A stretch of DNA of 64,000 bases from Homarus americanus (Eukaryota; Arthropoda; Malacostraca; Decapoda; Nephropidae). A program made the position numbers and the translations under genes. This document shows, in pieces, positions 30,766 through 44,450 of this stretch. The notes below the pieces were generated by a model, which was not told the origin of the DNA, ran no database searches, and saw only the letters and a program-made list of their open reading frames with translations. Positions within the stretch are counted from its first letter, which is position 1; each line of letters starts with the position of its first letter. The stretch spans positions 4,687,404 to 4,751,403 of the forward strand of contig NW_024737068.1 of the NCBI RefSeq assembly GCF_018991925.1, given 5' to 3'.

Positions 30766-32598
30766 CAGGGCCGGTGCAAGATGATTTGGCGCCCTAGGCA
30801 AGCCTTTAGATGTGCTCCCCCTTGAAAGTTTTGATAAGCTAATGTAGGTACATTGTTTCTAACTCTCCAAACACCACTGATAACATAATTTTCATCTTGT
30901 GGCTTTATTACTTCATCCATGCAAATAACCAATTATTGTTATTACATTAAGTCAATAAATCCTTGACGTAAATGTCAATGAAACAATTTTTAGTTATTTT
31001 TTTTATTTTAGGGTAATCTTTAAAAAATAATAACATATAAGCATTTAGCTCGCTCCAGCCTCCTGCGAGTTATAACCTACTATTATTACATCATTATTAT
31101 ATACATGTAGTGCAAAATAAGATACTTGTGAGTTGTGACCAGTCATTGGTCGGACAATATATTAAATTGACATCTTAAGTATAAATAGAAAAAGCTTAAT
31201 GGAGAGATGTAACAGTTATGAATAAAAATAATTGCAACTCTGACCAAGCCACATTAAAAAATTATTTACATTTACGTCGTGTACAATAAGCGTTCACCCA
31301 TTTTATATTTAATGATGTAAAATTTTTTTTAATACATTTGGTTTGTTTCTTGGTATTTGGTTTTGAGCTCCTATTGTACGCCATTACTACCTATATAAAA
31401 CATATTAATTTGTTAGGTGAATTTTATTTAGTGTATGTGTTGAAATTACATTATATAGGAGCTTATTGTAGACGATATTATATGACAAACAAATAAGTAT
31501 ATAAATAAATAAGTCTTTTATTGTAATAAAAATTTAGTGGACAATTATTTGTAATGTTGACAATCGTGAAACTGGAGATTAGCTTTTACTGTAATGGATA
31601 CATAACCAAATATATTCTACAAAACATATATCAAATTATTGTTGAAAAAAATACAATCACTAGTACACACTCACGCAGTACATACGTCCACTAGTACACA
31701 CTCACGCAGTACATACGTCCACTAGTACACACTCACGCAGTACATACGTCCACTAGTACACACTCACGCAGTACATACGTCCACTAGTACACATCGTAAC
31801 ACACGTATGATAAAACTTGACGAAATGACGAGAAGCACTAAGATATAAACAAAGACTCGCTAAGGTATACAGCATTATAGACAGAGTACAAGAGAAATCA
31901 AATAACTACATACATTATAAAAATAATAAGACAGTTTCAACTTACTGTTTAGCAGGATAGCCAGCTGTTGAAGTTGTTGCCACTGCACCACTCTTTTGGA
32001 GATGACGGACTCGGACTGAAGTGGCCTGGTCACTGGTGTCTGTGAGTAGTCTGGACAGCTTGAATCTTGATCGCCAACTAATCAAGTTGTTCCAGGTTAC
32101 TATTTGCCTGGCGGCTGGCGGCTCTGGCCGCTGGCCAGTCTCAGTGGGATTATGTTATGCGAGGTCAAACTTCAGAGGTCAGTTAACCTTGCCTCATCCC
32201 GACAAAGGCAGGGAAGGGGCGGCTCAGCCGCCCTGGCAGTAAGGGAGGGGAGGGGATGGTGGGGTTGGGTGAAGGGTTCCTCAGATGTCAGCCTTCAGGT
32301 CACTGCTCGACAGTTCTCCAGGCCGCCAAAGATAAGGACCCGGGTTAGTCCCTCCGGGGGGTTAACGAATAATATTAAAAAAGAAAACACAGTCGGCTAC
32401 CGTCTACCTACCCTCGCCTCCCTCCGACCCCCCCCCTTCTAACATCCTGCTCCGACCCTCCACGGCTCCACCACAGTGTCCACCACAGTTTTCCCTTCAT
32501 TTTTAATTTTACCCAAGTTTGCCCTGAATTTGTGGCGCCCCCAGATGTTGGCGCCCTAGGCGATCGCCTAGTTCGCCTAGTGGGTAGCGCCGGCCCTG
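30766..32598. mobile_element. hAT-type non-autonomous element, 1,833 bp, with perfect 8-bp TSD
   Basis: Ends CAGGGCCGGTGCAAG and, on the right as reverse complement, CAGGGCCGGCGCTACC, with a GGCGCCCTAGGC motif near each end. The flanking 8 bp CTGGCGGC is identical on both sides (30758-30765, 32599-32606). Inside are four 31-bp tandem units (31660-31793). No transposase frame. Confidence 0.85.
31660..31793 (+). repeat. 31-bp tandem repeat, four copies
   Basis: Units contain CTAGTACACACTCACGCAGT then ACATACGTCCA and are essentially identical, pointing to recent expansion inside the hAT-type element. Confidence 0.9.
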
Positions 32599-32984
32599 CT
32601 GGCGGCGAACGTGTTATCTACAGGGCTGGATTAACCCCAGAAGGCTAATAGGGCTGTAGCCCTCGTGATATTTCGGTCTTCGAGTTTAGGGCATTAATTT
32701 GCGTTTCTTAAATCTTTGTCACAAGTTCACAACTTCACAAGGTGGCAAAGTAAATTACTTTTATGTTTTTATTCGGCCCTTAGGTTAATATATAATAGAT
32801 TAAATACCCCCTTTTATGCATATAATATACGGTAGTTCATATATCGGCCCTTCCCTTTTACCACCCTTAGGCCCCCACAACCTTAATTTGGCCTGGTTAC
32901 CTGACATTGTCTTCTTCCTTTAAGATTAATGGCCGCCAATAGCGGTAATTATACCTTAATCACGTGTAACACACACACACACAC

Positions 32985-33150
32985 TAGGCCGATCCCAGGG
33001 CACACCCAGTCCACCCAGCTGTAAATGGGCATTTAACTTTACAATTGAGGAAGTGAAGGCAGTAGAGTACAGTTTCAACCAAGCAGCCTCTTTGTTTACC
33101 AAAGGCCGTTTCTTCACTGCCAGGCCTATGTGACCCACTTTTGTGCTGTC
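32985..33150 (+). repeat. SINE-like copy related to 26989-27141
   Basis: Shares GATCCCAG, CACCCAGCTGTAAATGGG, GGAAGTGAAGGC and GCAGCCTCTTTGTTTACC-type blocks in the same order as the copy at 26989. The first half is missing or diverged. Confidence 0.5.
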
Positions 33151-34041
33151 AAACCCTTGCTTGAGAATTAAAGGTCATGTCAAGCAGACCAGCTCAAGGT
33201 AGACGCATCTTTACGTCTTCATTTTTGTAAATTATTCCTGCCTGTGGTAATGATGTTAATCGTATGATAATTACACTCTGGGGACAACCTTCTCAGCTAT
33301 TGATATACTTATATAGTTGCAAATTTGTCATAAAACGAAAATGAACTAAATGTCATCAGACGGTAATCCCATTTTGGACAGCGTTATGTGTACTTTTTTG
33401 TGTAATACTGCATTATCTTGATAAGTCCATGTTTATGAGGCATGCTTGATGTCAAAAAAGTGCCACGAATCGTAAAAATCGGTACACGAAATTATTGAAA
33501 TTCTGAAGTAATACTAGCTGACCAAACATATACAGAATTAATAAAAAATTATTAAAGAATTATTATGTGTGGCTATGTGTGGTTAGAAATGATTTGGGTC
33601 ATTTGGTTAGAAAAAGTGTTGTGTTCGTCGTAATTTTCCCACATCGATAATCATCCCTCTACTGTTCTACGTACTTAATTTTAATGAGTTGCCAGCCCTC
33701 AGTGGATTGGGGAGGCACAGTCTACGCCCTCACCCCACCTCCAGAGACACGCAAATAACCTAATGGCATATCCTTTAAAATTACCCTTGACCATTTTCGG
33801 TGCCACAGGGTGTCTGGATGCAAAATTCTGGCGGTGACTGTTCAAACCCCTTGAGTACGACAACTTTTAACCACAAGTCTAATTATTATAACGGTGATGA
33901 TGGTGGTTACTTTCTTGAGGATAATATTCATAATAATAACATGATAATGTTAATCATAATGACATTGATGATGATTAATTGACATTGATAGTGGTCATAA
34001 CGAGAATCAATAGGAACGATAACAATAGTAGACTGGTAGTG

Positions 34042-34044
<3 letters not shown>

Positions 34045-34084
<40 letters not shown>
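34045..34084 (+). repeat. (AAT)n microsatellite
   Basis: Uninterrupted run of about 13 AAT units. The wider stretch 33890-34150 is rich in degenerate AAT/ATG. Confidence 0.9.
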
Positions 34085-34086
<2 letters not shown>

Positions 34087-34739
34087 TGTATTGATAGTAA
34101 CTTAACAATATTGGTAATGACTAATGATTATGATAATGACAATATAATAATATTACATTACTGACAATCACAAGGTAAACTACTGCTACAAACTGCCATC
34201 CAGTAGTCAATAGTTTGGTTAATTACACAGGTAAATTAAGAAACACCTTTCATGAATTAAGTTTCGGGGTGATGGCTTTCTTTGGTTTGTCTGTAGTCTG
34301 TCTAAAATATTACACTACACAATATTCCAGACATGCGACATGCGTGGAGACTGTTAATAGTGGTTGTTCGTCCTGAGACAAAACACACGTCTTCGAAAGC
34401 GTTGACTTTTCGAAATAAGAAAATAATTTTAAATGCGTTCTACCATTATTTACTATGTTATTACAGTTTCATCTTATTTCCGTTTGTTTCCCGTTCGTTT
34501 GTTGTTTGTTTGTCTTAATAATCAAATAAAGCTGGATAAACAATATAAACAATTAAGGATACTTTTTGTCACCACACAATCATCCCAAAACGAGCCATTA
34601 TATGAACTAAAGTATTAGCATATAATCTTGTGCAATACATTGCTCTATATTTTATAATTATAACATATAAAGATAAAGACACAGATCTCTAAAACTATTT
34701 GTGCGGAGAAACGAATGAATATAACATGACCATACTCAT

Positions 34740-36113
34740 TCGTTAATAGCACTGAATGAGGTTTGTCCAGTTCGCTCTAGTCCTATCTGCCTCGCTTCGC
34801 GGTTTCGGATTAATTTTCAACAGAGGCCTCTAAGAAGACACGTCTTACGTAGTTCTGTCTCTGCCTTAGTGCCAGCAAGACCGGTAGGGAAGTAGACGAA
34901 GGTTTACAGAAAAACAAATAGCCGGTGACGAGACTGAAATTGACGAGGTCTGCAACCATCGTAAAGCGTTCGTCAGTGTAGTAAAGTGTTTGCAAGTGTC
35001 ACAGTGTCGTAAATGAGTAATATAAGTGCCTTAAAGTGGTCTTAAGTTAAAAAAAATGCTTTTAAGTGTCGTAAAGTTTTCATAAGTATTGTGAAGTGAT
35101 CACGTGTTCGTATATAAAGTGTTTATAATTGTTGTAAAGTGTTGTGGTTATGAAGATTTATAAGTGATGTAAAGTGTTTGTGTCGTGGAGACTTGTAAGC
35201 GACACTAAGTAATTGTGAGCGCCAAAGCACCCATACGTGTCGTAATAATGATATAAAGCGTTGTAAAGTTAAAAAGGTGTTAGACTCCCATAAAGTGTCA
35301 CGCTATGTCACAAAGATTCATGTAATATTCAAAAAGTTTTGAAAGTGCTTTTAAGTGTCATTAGGTCTGATAAAGTGCCATTAAGTCTAACAAGTACTGT
35401 AACGTATAATGTCGTAAGATGTGGTGCCAGTACATGACTAGTACTTGCCAACATTGCGTGACAGACGTGACCGATCACCCAAGCGGCTAACGAGCTGATC
35501 AGTGGTGAAGTAAAACTAAAAACAATGAAAAAGGTTCAATGAAGTGTCCTTGTGTCAAAATATCCTTGGGTTTCCTAAAGTGTCATGAAGTGTCCTAAAG
35601 TGTCATGCAGTATCCTAAAGTGTTCTGAAGTGTTCTAAATTGTCATGATATGTCCTTAAAGTGTCATGAAGTGTTCTGAAGTGTCATGAAGTGTTCTGAA
35701 GTGTCATGGAGTGTTCTGAAGTGTCCTAAAGTGTCATGAAGTGTCCTAAAGTATCAGTGCCCTAAAGTGTCAGTGTTCAAAATTGCTGTAAAATGGCATA
35801 TAGTTTCATAGTGTCATAAAGTGGCATAAATTCTCAAATAGTTATAAAGTGTCCAAGCAACATGCAATTGTGTCATACGGTGTCGAAAAGTGTTGTAAGA
35901 TGCTGTGAAGTCTCTCAAATTGTAGTAAAGTTTCAATAAAGTGCCATTCATGTCACAAAGTGTTGCAAGGTGTTTTGAACTATTGCAATGTGTAAAGTGT
36001 GTCATGGAGTACAGCAAGGATCGTCAAGTGCCATGAGGTGTCATAAAAGTGTCAAGTTGGTGCCAGGAGGTGACCCTGTACAGCGCCACGGCTTCCGCGA
36101 CCACCAGCACAAG
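34740..36113 (+). promoter_or_regulatory. Possible untranslated first exon, GTGTC/AAGTG-rich
   Basis: From about 34960 the sequence is a long degenerate series of AAGTGTCNTGAAGTGTCC-like 10-12-bp motifs without a long open frame. At 36060-36113 base composition changes (GTGACCCTGTACAGCGCCAC) and ends in CACAAG followed by GTAACT, a usable splice donor at 36114. Repetitive AGTG-rich leaders are known from decapod transcripts as I recall. A 5' untranslated exon of a gene to the right is therefore possible but unproven. Confidence 0.3.
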
Positions 36114-36130
36114 GTAACTACTACGACAAC

Positions 36131-37590
36131 TTTTTTTTTTTTTTTTTTTTTAATTTTTGGCCTCCAGCCTCCCGCAATAGCCACACCTTCGCCACCATTT
36201 AATTACCTTAATATTAAATATCCTAATACATAAGTAGCTATCCTATCTGTGTTAAATTAGTTGAGCCGCAGATCTATGCGGCATTCAGTGACAGTAGCCT
36301 CATAGTCAATATCTGCAGCAGTTGTCTGAGTTGGGGCAGAAGCTCTCGTTCCCCTGAGGCAGAGCAAAGCCGACCAAAGGAGAAAGAAAGACAGTCGACA
36401 TCTCATCCAGGCTGTAACATAACTTCTGGGCTGCTGCTTCTGTTCGGAGATCAACTCCGCGAGTCTGGCGTAGAAACATCTTGCACTTGGTCCCATCCCA
36501 CCAGAGGTTGTGAACACTAGAGGAGTGAAGCTGCCTTGATCAACGTTTTGAATTCTCTCCCCATATGCCCTTCTCTTGTCGTTCTCGTTCCTCCTATGTG
36601 CAGCATGGAGAGCTAGGTTACGGTGACATGCAGCCATGGGATCAAAAATCCTGATGTCGAAGAAAGCTCGCTGTCCCCGCGTCCAGAATCCTCGAGCACT
36701 GACGTCCACACGGGCTTCGTTAAATGTGTTTGAAGTCCTGTGTTGGAAGATCTCACCATCCAATGGAAGGAGGGTCGGTTCTACCATGACATCCCGGCAG
36801 ATTTCCTTCAACATATTTTCTGTGAGATTCCTTACCTCGTCATGCCTCATGCACATGAAGCCCCCCTTCTTGCACACCATGGCGTGATCGCTATCATAGG
36901 AAGAGCCACACATGCATTGGGAGGACAAACCTTCTACTGGCCCACCGTACCTTAGAGCAATGGCATCTGTAAATTCTTGTTTATTAAGACTGAAACTATT
37001 TGCCCTTATCGGTAACATAGTTAACCAGTTCGAGGCGCCCACCTCCTGTGCTATAGCTACTTTTTTCAGATTTTCTGGTACCTGCAGCAATAGTTGCTGC
37101 AACTTATCATTTTGGCAGTGCTGTCGATCTGTCGTAATGGACCTACGAATCTTATTTACTTCGCTGGTATCCACTTCCCCTGTTGCATTCTGGGCTATTA
37201 TGTGGTCTGTGAGGGCTGCCGTGAGCTTAAGTGAATTTTGATGTTCAGTGGCAGCAATCTCCTCTGGATTTGTTAGTCCCATCCCTCCCAGTCTTGGTGG
37301 AAGTGCAAGAAGTGCTCTTTCTGCTGGGGTTAAGTCAGGGTGTTTCACTAATTTGGGAATGAACTTGACACTGATAGCTTCCAGAGGGGTCCGATATCAG
37401 GGATAGTACGCATCAGGTAGTTCCAACGATGCTTGACTCCATGGGTGAATGCAGCAAAGGCCGCATGTGGCTCTGTGTTAGCAATCTCAGACAGAGCTTG
37501 GATTTCACTAACCCACTCATTCACCTTTCCCGCTACGTACTGTAGTGTTCTTGACATATTGAACAAGTTCTCTTAGTAATCCATTTGGCA
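36131..37590 (-). mobile_element. 5'-truncated retroelement with poly(A) tail
   Basis: On the minus strand two overlapping frames (37566-37348 and 37348-36257) encode the C-terminal part of a reverse-transcriptase-type polyprotein, followed by about 105 bp and then an A tail (21 T's at 36131-36151 on the plus strand). The RT core is missing. The tail and 5' truncation fit target-primed (LINE-type) insertion. The exact 5' junction near 37,590 is uncertain. Confidence 0.6.
36257..37566 (-). pseudogene. Retroelement polyprotein C-terminal region, frameshifted
   Basis: The 72-codon frame (37566-37348) contains EPHAAFAAFTHGVKHRWNYL and then RTIPDIGPL. The 363-codon frame (from 37348 down) continues with LTPAERALLALPPRLGGMGL, CMCGSSYDSDHAMVCKKGGF, then ARGFWTRGQRAFFDIRIFDP, then SFTPLVFTTSGGMGP and LLCLRGTRAS. 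I recall these blocks, in this order, from many metazoan RT-containing repeat proteins. The two frames are offset by one base near 37370, so this copy is broken. The Cys/His cluster (CMCG...H..VCKKGGF) may bind zinc, and the FFDIRIFDP region resembles a nuclease-like strand with conserved D, but both functions are inferences. The element class is not settled. Confidence 0.65.
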
Positions 37591-37728
37591 TAAGCTATTG
37601 CTTAAGATCATTGGTTCTGCCTTAGTTATTCCTGTAACCTGTAAGTTGAGTGTGAATAATCATATAGGTGTGTGCGTGTGGGATAGACGGCAGGTAACCT
37701 TAACTAGATTTTCCTTTTCTTTTTCCAG

Positions 37729-37781
37729 GTACGTGTGAGTTAAAAAAGCTCTTCGAGGGACATTGACACACCATATCTCAG
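37729..37781 (+). other. Possible small untranslated exon
   Basis: A strong pyrimidine tract (TTTTCCTTTTCTTTTTCCAG) ends at 37728. About 53 bases later CTCAG is followed by GTACAT. It would pair with the donor at 36114 if the GTGTC-rich leader is real. Speculative. Confidence 0.2.
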
Positions 37782-38105
37782 GTACATCCAAGTTATCGTA
37801 TTCATTGATTTTATCGCTTTATTCATTAGCTAAGTCTGAAGTCCTTCGCAAACCACAACAGTTTTAAAGGAACATTACACTTTTCCTTTCTATCTTTGAG
37901 GACGTTGGTGTCCCTTCCTTATCAATGAGTCAACGTGAAGACCCTACTCGTTCACCGTCTTTGTGGTCCCTTAAATATCTATATGAACATCTTCCCCTTC
38001 CCTCACGCCGTCTGTGAGGGGTATCAGAGTCCTTCCCCTCCCACCTTCTTCCCGTCATAGCCTCACCTCTTCCATTCAAGTGGGCTCAGTGATCACACTC
38101 ACCTG

Positions 38106-38403
38106 CAGGGGTGGATCTAGGAATATCAAAGTGGGGGGGGGTCCAAGTTGTAGGCGCAGGGGGTCCAAGAAGTTGTAGGCGCAGGGGGTCCAAGAAGTTG
38201 TAGGCGCAGGAACCTGGCGAGCGCAGTGAGGCCATTTTGAAGCCATGAGTACTTGATATTAGGAGATATTCTATAGTCAATTGCAAATACTTTTTACTAT
38301 ACAAAAACGCCTGAATACAATACTGCATTAGAGAAAAAGTACTGGAATTTCCTGGTGAAAAGGAGGGGTCCGGACCCCCAGGACCTCCCTGGATCCGCCC
38401 TTG
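38106..38403. mobile_element. Short hAT-like MITE, 298 bp
   Basis: Ends CAGGGGTGGATCTAGGAAT and, on the right as reverse complement, CAAGGGCGGATCCAGGGAG, with GGGGTCC/GGACCCC inside. A unit with GTAGGCGCAGGGGGTCCAAG is repeated about three times (38150-38215). No clear 8-bp duplication. Confidence 0.5.
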
Positions 38404-39774
<1,371 letters not shown>

Positions 39775-40029
39775 AACCGGTCGGAATTTACTGGACTTTT
39801 AATTTCTCACTTGACTTGGGGTTTATTAAAGATTATTAGATGGTAATTGCAGTGGAAGCGCCTCTTTGAGAAAAATCCCGAACTAGCACAAGAACACTTA
39901 AATCTACTAAACAAAATGAATTGTCCGTGACCCGTGGAAGGATAGCGTCTGTGACTGGGATGAATGAGACACACTGTAAAATTTACACTTATATTCCCTC
40001 CAACACTACAAACACAACCAAATAATGGT

Positions 40030-40480
40030 ACACCAATATGCACACTTCTTAACCTGAACTTAAAATACTACTCTGGGGAATAAAAGTTATACATGATGTT
40101 GAAATTATTAGAAACTCAGGCAATGCCTCATTAGAGGATAATAAGTTTAAAGTATTAAGAAATGTTGCTTGCACACATGAACCAGGCCTTAAGGGCTTTC
40201 AACAAAATATCAATCACTAAGAAAATGGTAGGCTATTAAAAAAATAAGAAAGTAATAACTCTACAATGAATAGGCCTTAAGGGCACTCTCAAAAATTATA
40301 TCCAGCACTGAGAAAATGGTATAAAAATCAGAGCTTATTAACTCCACCCTGAATAGGCCTTCAGGGCGCTCAACAAAATTATATTACCCAACAGATGCAC
40401 ACCTCCTAACCTAACTTAAACACTACTCTGGGGAACAAAGGTTATACCTGAGATTGAGATTATAAAGAAATATTAAATGC
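40030..40480 (+). repeat. Diverged tandem duplication
   Basis: Blocks near 40045-40105 and 40405-40465 share TACTACTCTGGGGAATAAAA-like sequence. Between them GAATAGGCCTTAAGGGCRCTC-type segments occur about three times. This looks like a decayed local duplication, not a gene. Confidence 0.5.
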
Positions 40481-41610
40481 ACACAGCATACATTAGTAAC
40501 TGAAAAAATAGTATTAACTACACACAAAAATATTGTCACTATTATAAGGAAGTTACTGAGTCCACCAATACCCGTGAACCATGCTTCCAAACCTAACACA
40601 CACACAGATTCCACCTGCACTCCGTAGTCGTTTAAGGCACAACCAACAGGCACCCGTAGTTTAAGGCCCAAATCAGCCTTTCTCCACCTTGGAAAGTGTT
40701 CCTCTAAACTCCACTGACTCTTGGCCCCAGTGTGCGACCCTGTATCACTCAGCTGGCTTCACTTTACCCCAGTACATCCATGGAGCGGAAGGGAGTGAGC
40801 CAATCAGACCTTGTACAGTTGAGAGAAGCTTTAGCTTCCCGTTAGCAAAAGGGTTTCACTAAGCTGCTTGAGATATGTGGTATTGTGAGCCGAGGTAGAG
40901 GAGAGCTGATGACCCCAACGATCGTCCCATCGTCAGCTGGGCACCCAGACGGCTAGATTCCCTCAAGAGATCCTTTGCTACCCTGCTAAACAGTGACAGA
41001 CCTACACTGATCGGTCCAACGGCGACAATCGCCAATCCTCAATCATCATCGGCAGTCAATCTCTCACAGTCATCATTCTCGCAGTCTAGTGGGTTCTGAC
41101 GGAAACCCTGAAATTAACTCACTGTTAGCTCTTGATAACTCTATCACTGCCCTATCTAACCCCTATCTGAGATCGAATGAGACTTACTTGTTATTCTGCA
41201 ATAGCGCAACACAGGTGACTAGGCCACGTGACTATTTCTGTGGACGGACGCACAGGGACGTCTTGTTGGTCCGAATGCTTTCGCGTGACTGAGGACTAGC
41301 CAGCCTTGTGTCCTCTCAAGGCGTTAGCTTAGGCCTACGTGACATATTTTCCGCCTAACTAATAACTTTCTTGGGACACCCGTAACATTATTCAGACTGA
41401 TAAACGATCTATCATTACTTTTAATTTAATAACTGATATTTAGTTTCATAATTTGCCTCCATATTAATTCGGTAAATTACATTAAGTATCACATAGGCCT
41501 AGTTCCACAAACTCTCGCTACGTGCAGAGCGCGGTCTTCCCTCGGACGACCTTGAACTCAGTCTCTCCAATGGCGCGGCGTTTGAAATTACACTGAAATT
41601 TCTGAATATT

Positions 41611-41613
<3 letters not shown>

Positions 41614-41698
<85 letters not shown>
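41614..41698 (+). repeat. (AT)n microsatellite
   Basis: About 42 uninterrupted AT units. Confidence 0.97.
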
Positions 41699-41700
<2 letters not shown>

Positions 41701-41780
41701 CATGTAGATCCACAATGAAAACGTGGATAAGATAAATCTTTATAAAATCACACGGGAAAAGGGAAACAACGGAGCACCTT

Positions 41781-42022
41781 AGCTTTCGTCTTTATTCAAG
41801 ACATGGTAGTTATTTAGTGGGTCCCTTATTTTTGACCTGACCTGACTAGTCACGTCACCCCCCTTCTCTTTAGCTCCTCTACGTGTGTGTTGGTGTGGGG
41901 ATTAGTTGATGACATCATTATGACCTGACCTCATGTTTTTTAGGTCACACTGTATATTTAAGCCTCTCTCTGTCCATGTAATCCAGTTGCCTCTGAAGAT
42001 GTCTTGAATAAAGACGAAAGCT
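41781..42022. repeat. 22-bp perfect inverted repeat pair
   Basis: 41781-41802 (AGCTTTCGTCTTTATTCAAG then AC) is the exact reverse complement of 42001-42022, about 200 bp apart. GACCTGACCT motifs lie between. It could be an end of a repeated element next to the (AT)n tract; the family is not recognised. Confidence 0.55.
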
Positions 42023-42249
42023 CGTTTTATTTGGGTTATACTAACTAGTACATAAACTAAATATATAGGATGGATGCCGGTGTCCACACGTTTTACGTCG
42101 TTTGCACAATAAATTATCACAGTTGTGGCGTTTTACCCTGACAAACGACCCTGCCTCACAGGGTAATACAGGGCGGGCCATTTATTGTTGTCACAAACAC
42201 AGTGCTGACGAGACACTTGTGTGTCAGTTGATTCTAGCTCACCTTGTAT

Positions 42250-42540
42250 TTTCCGTAGGTTAATGGTTCAAGTGTTGTGTGGATAAATGAGTCGGGTGTT
42301 GTATGGGTTAATGGGTCTGGTGTTGTGTTGGTTAATGGGTCGGGTGTTGTGTGGGTTAGTGGGTCTAGTGTGTGGTTAAATGGGTCGAGTGTTGTGTGGA
42401 TAAATGGATAGAGTTTTGTGTGGGCTAAAGTGTCTAGTGTTGTGTGGGTTAATGGGTCAAATGTGAGTTAATGGAATTAGTGCTGTGTAGGTTAATGGGT
42501 CTAATGTGTAAGTTAATGGTGTCGAGTGCTTTCTGAGCTC
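42250..42540 (+). repeat. 24-bp minisatellite
   Basis: About a dozen diverged units like GTTAATGGGTCGGGTGTTGT. Confidence 0.75.
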
Positions 42541-42894
42541 TTACAGTAAGTGAGTTCCTACATTTATTCTTAAGTTATGTTAGTTCTTACTTTACTGTAA
42601 GTAGGTTTGCTCTTACTGCACCTCATTTTCTTTCAATGATAGTGTATTAAGCCCGTCAGGGTCACCAACTGAACAATATATGAAAGATTTACAGTTCTCA
42701 GCACTCTACCAGCCGCCACAGCGACAGGTGTTTTACGAGTCTTACACATCACTGTAATACCTGCAATTTTTAATCAATAACTTTTATTTATTTCTGACTT
42801 TTTCGTCCACTAAGTGCCTGTGGTATATTTTGTGACCATTTTTTTCAGTGGTTGCGTAGACAGCAATATGTCTGCATTTTGTTACTTACAGAGT

Positions 42895-43110
42895 AACAAT
42901 TCACCTAAAGATTAAACTCCAACTTATTTCACATTAAGATTAAGTACCCTAACCTAATCTACCCTTAGCTAAGCTAACAATCGAACACAAGCCTAACCCA
43001 ACCTAACCTAATGCTATCATAATCCAACCAAGTTTAACCTAACTACTCTTTCCTAACCTAACCACCCTACCACTAACTTTATCTTCCCTGACATTGCCAA
43101 ACAACCTAAC
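42895..43110 (+). repeat. CCTAA-rich tract next to foldback-like arm
   Basis: TTCACCTAAAGATTAAACTCC resembles the arms of the foldback elements at 5117 and 17245. It is followed by degenerate CTAACCTAACC sequence. A matching right arm is not evident. Confidence 0.45.
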
Positions 43111-43437
43111 ATAAGAACCTAAATAATAATAATAATGATAATATTAACAACAATAATAATAATAATAATAATAATGATTCAGTAAAATTGTCATACAGGT
43201 TTACAATTGAATAATCATGTTTATAAACTATGCAGTTATGCAGTGCAGCTTGAATATAGACAGCGTAGGTATACGGTGCAGGTAGGCCGTGGGAGTATAC
43301 AGTTTCCTGTGTGCCGAAACAGTACAGGTAAACAACAATGGTAAACAGTAAGGCAGCTTGACCAAGGATAGCTGACAAAGCTGTCAGGTGCTTATTTCCA
43401 GGAGGGTCCTAACCTAACCGAACAACTTACTTAACCT

Positions 43438-43602
43438 TATGTACATAGACAATTCAGGTATACAAACAAGTATACAAACAATGTACATAGACAATACAGA
43501 TATACAAACAATGTACATAGACAATACAGGTATACAAACAATGTACATAGACAATGCAGGTATACAAACAATGTACATAGACAATAAAAGTATATACAAA
43601 CT
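43438..43602 (+). repeat. 30-bp minisatellite, five units
   Basis: Units contain GTACATAGACAATACAGGTA then TACAAACAAT. The inverse sense (CCTGTATTGTCTATG) recurs at 59526-59650, 16 kb away. The frames across it are translated repeat. Confidence 0.85.
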
Positions 43603-43959
43603 GATAAACAAAGTCAACTCAACCTAGCATAGCTCAAGATAGCCATTATAATCGTATTTCCATTGTGGGGTTTGTAGGGTGCTGGGAATTAATTAGTAAA
43701 AAAAAACCCACACTATAAATGAGTTCCTGTAGGCTGTTTCTGTCCTGACCGTTTATCAAGCTCATTTGTCGACAAAAATCAATGGACACTTGGCATTATC
43801 TGGCATCAGCTTGAGAGTCATGTAGGTGAGGTGTGTTTTTGGCACTCTAGTCGATATTTTTTTGTATTATAGTTTGGTTTTGTTATTTTTATAGAATTTA
43901 TTATGAAAATCATCTAATAATTATATGACTCACAATTAAATGACAAATATTACCCAAGG

Positions 43960-44284
43960 TAGTAGGTTGTAGGCGGCTATCAAACAGGGAGGTACTACCG
44001 CCTGGGAAGATATTGGAAGCAAAATGTATTGTCTAATGGTAGACCCTGCTGCCATATGGCACAAAAATTGTGACCAAGTCCCAGGTTGCTGATCTGACTT
44101 TCGGCCTCATTTACACACAATTGTTTCTCTTACTTTGACAACACAACATACATAATGTATATCGTTTCTCACTCCTGATTTATTTTTTCGTTTTTGTAAT
44201 TATTATTATTATTATTATTAATATTATTTTATTTTTATTATTTGGTTATCATTTTTTATTAATTATAATAATAATAATAATAGC

Positions 44285-44376
<92 letters not shown>

Positions 44377-44450
44377 TTTGCCCCCCCCCCAGGCCTTGAT
44401 GTGGGTCAGTGACCTGTGCCCGGGTGGGCTAATCCCCATTAAAAAAAATG
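43960..44450 (+). repeat. Repeat with (ATT)n core and GTGGGTCAGTGACC cassette
   Basis: A 5' segment with TCGTTTCTCACTCCTGATTT (also near 7655) leads into (ATT)n at 44284-44373, then poly-C and GGCCTTGATGTGGGTCAGTG, ending in an A run at about 44441. The cassette end is shared with 7528, 7971, 10510 and 14936. Confidence 0.6.

Noticed and set aside
32625..32925. A second hAT-like element starting CAGGGCTGGATTAACC
   Set aside because: The supposed right end (GGCCTGGTTACCTG) matches poorly and there is no 8-bp flank duplication.
43438..43602. CRISPR-like regularly spaced repeats
   Set aside because: Units are contiguous 30-bp tandem copies without unique spacers, in a eukaryotic genome.
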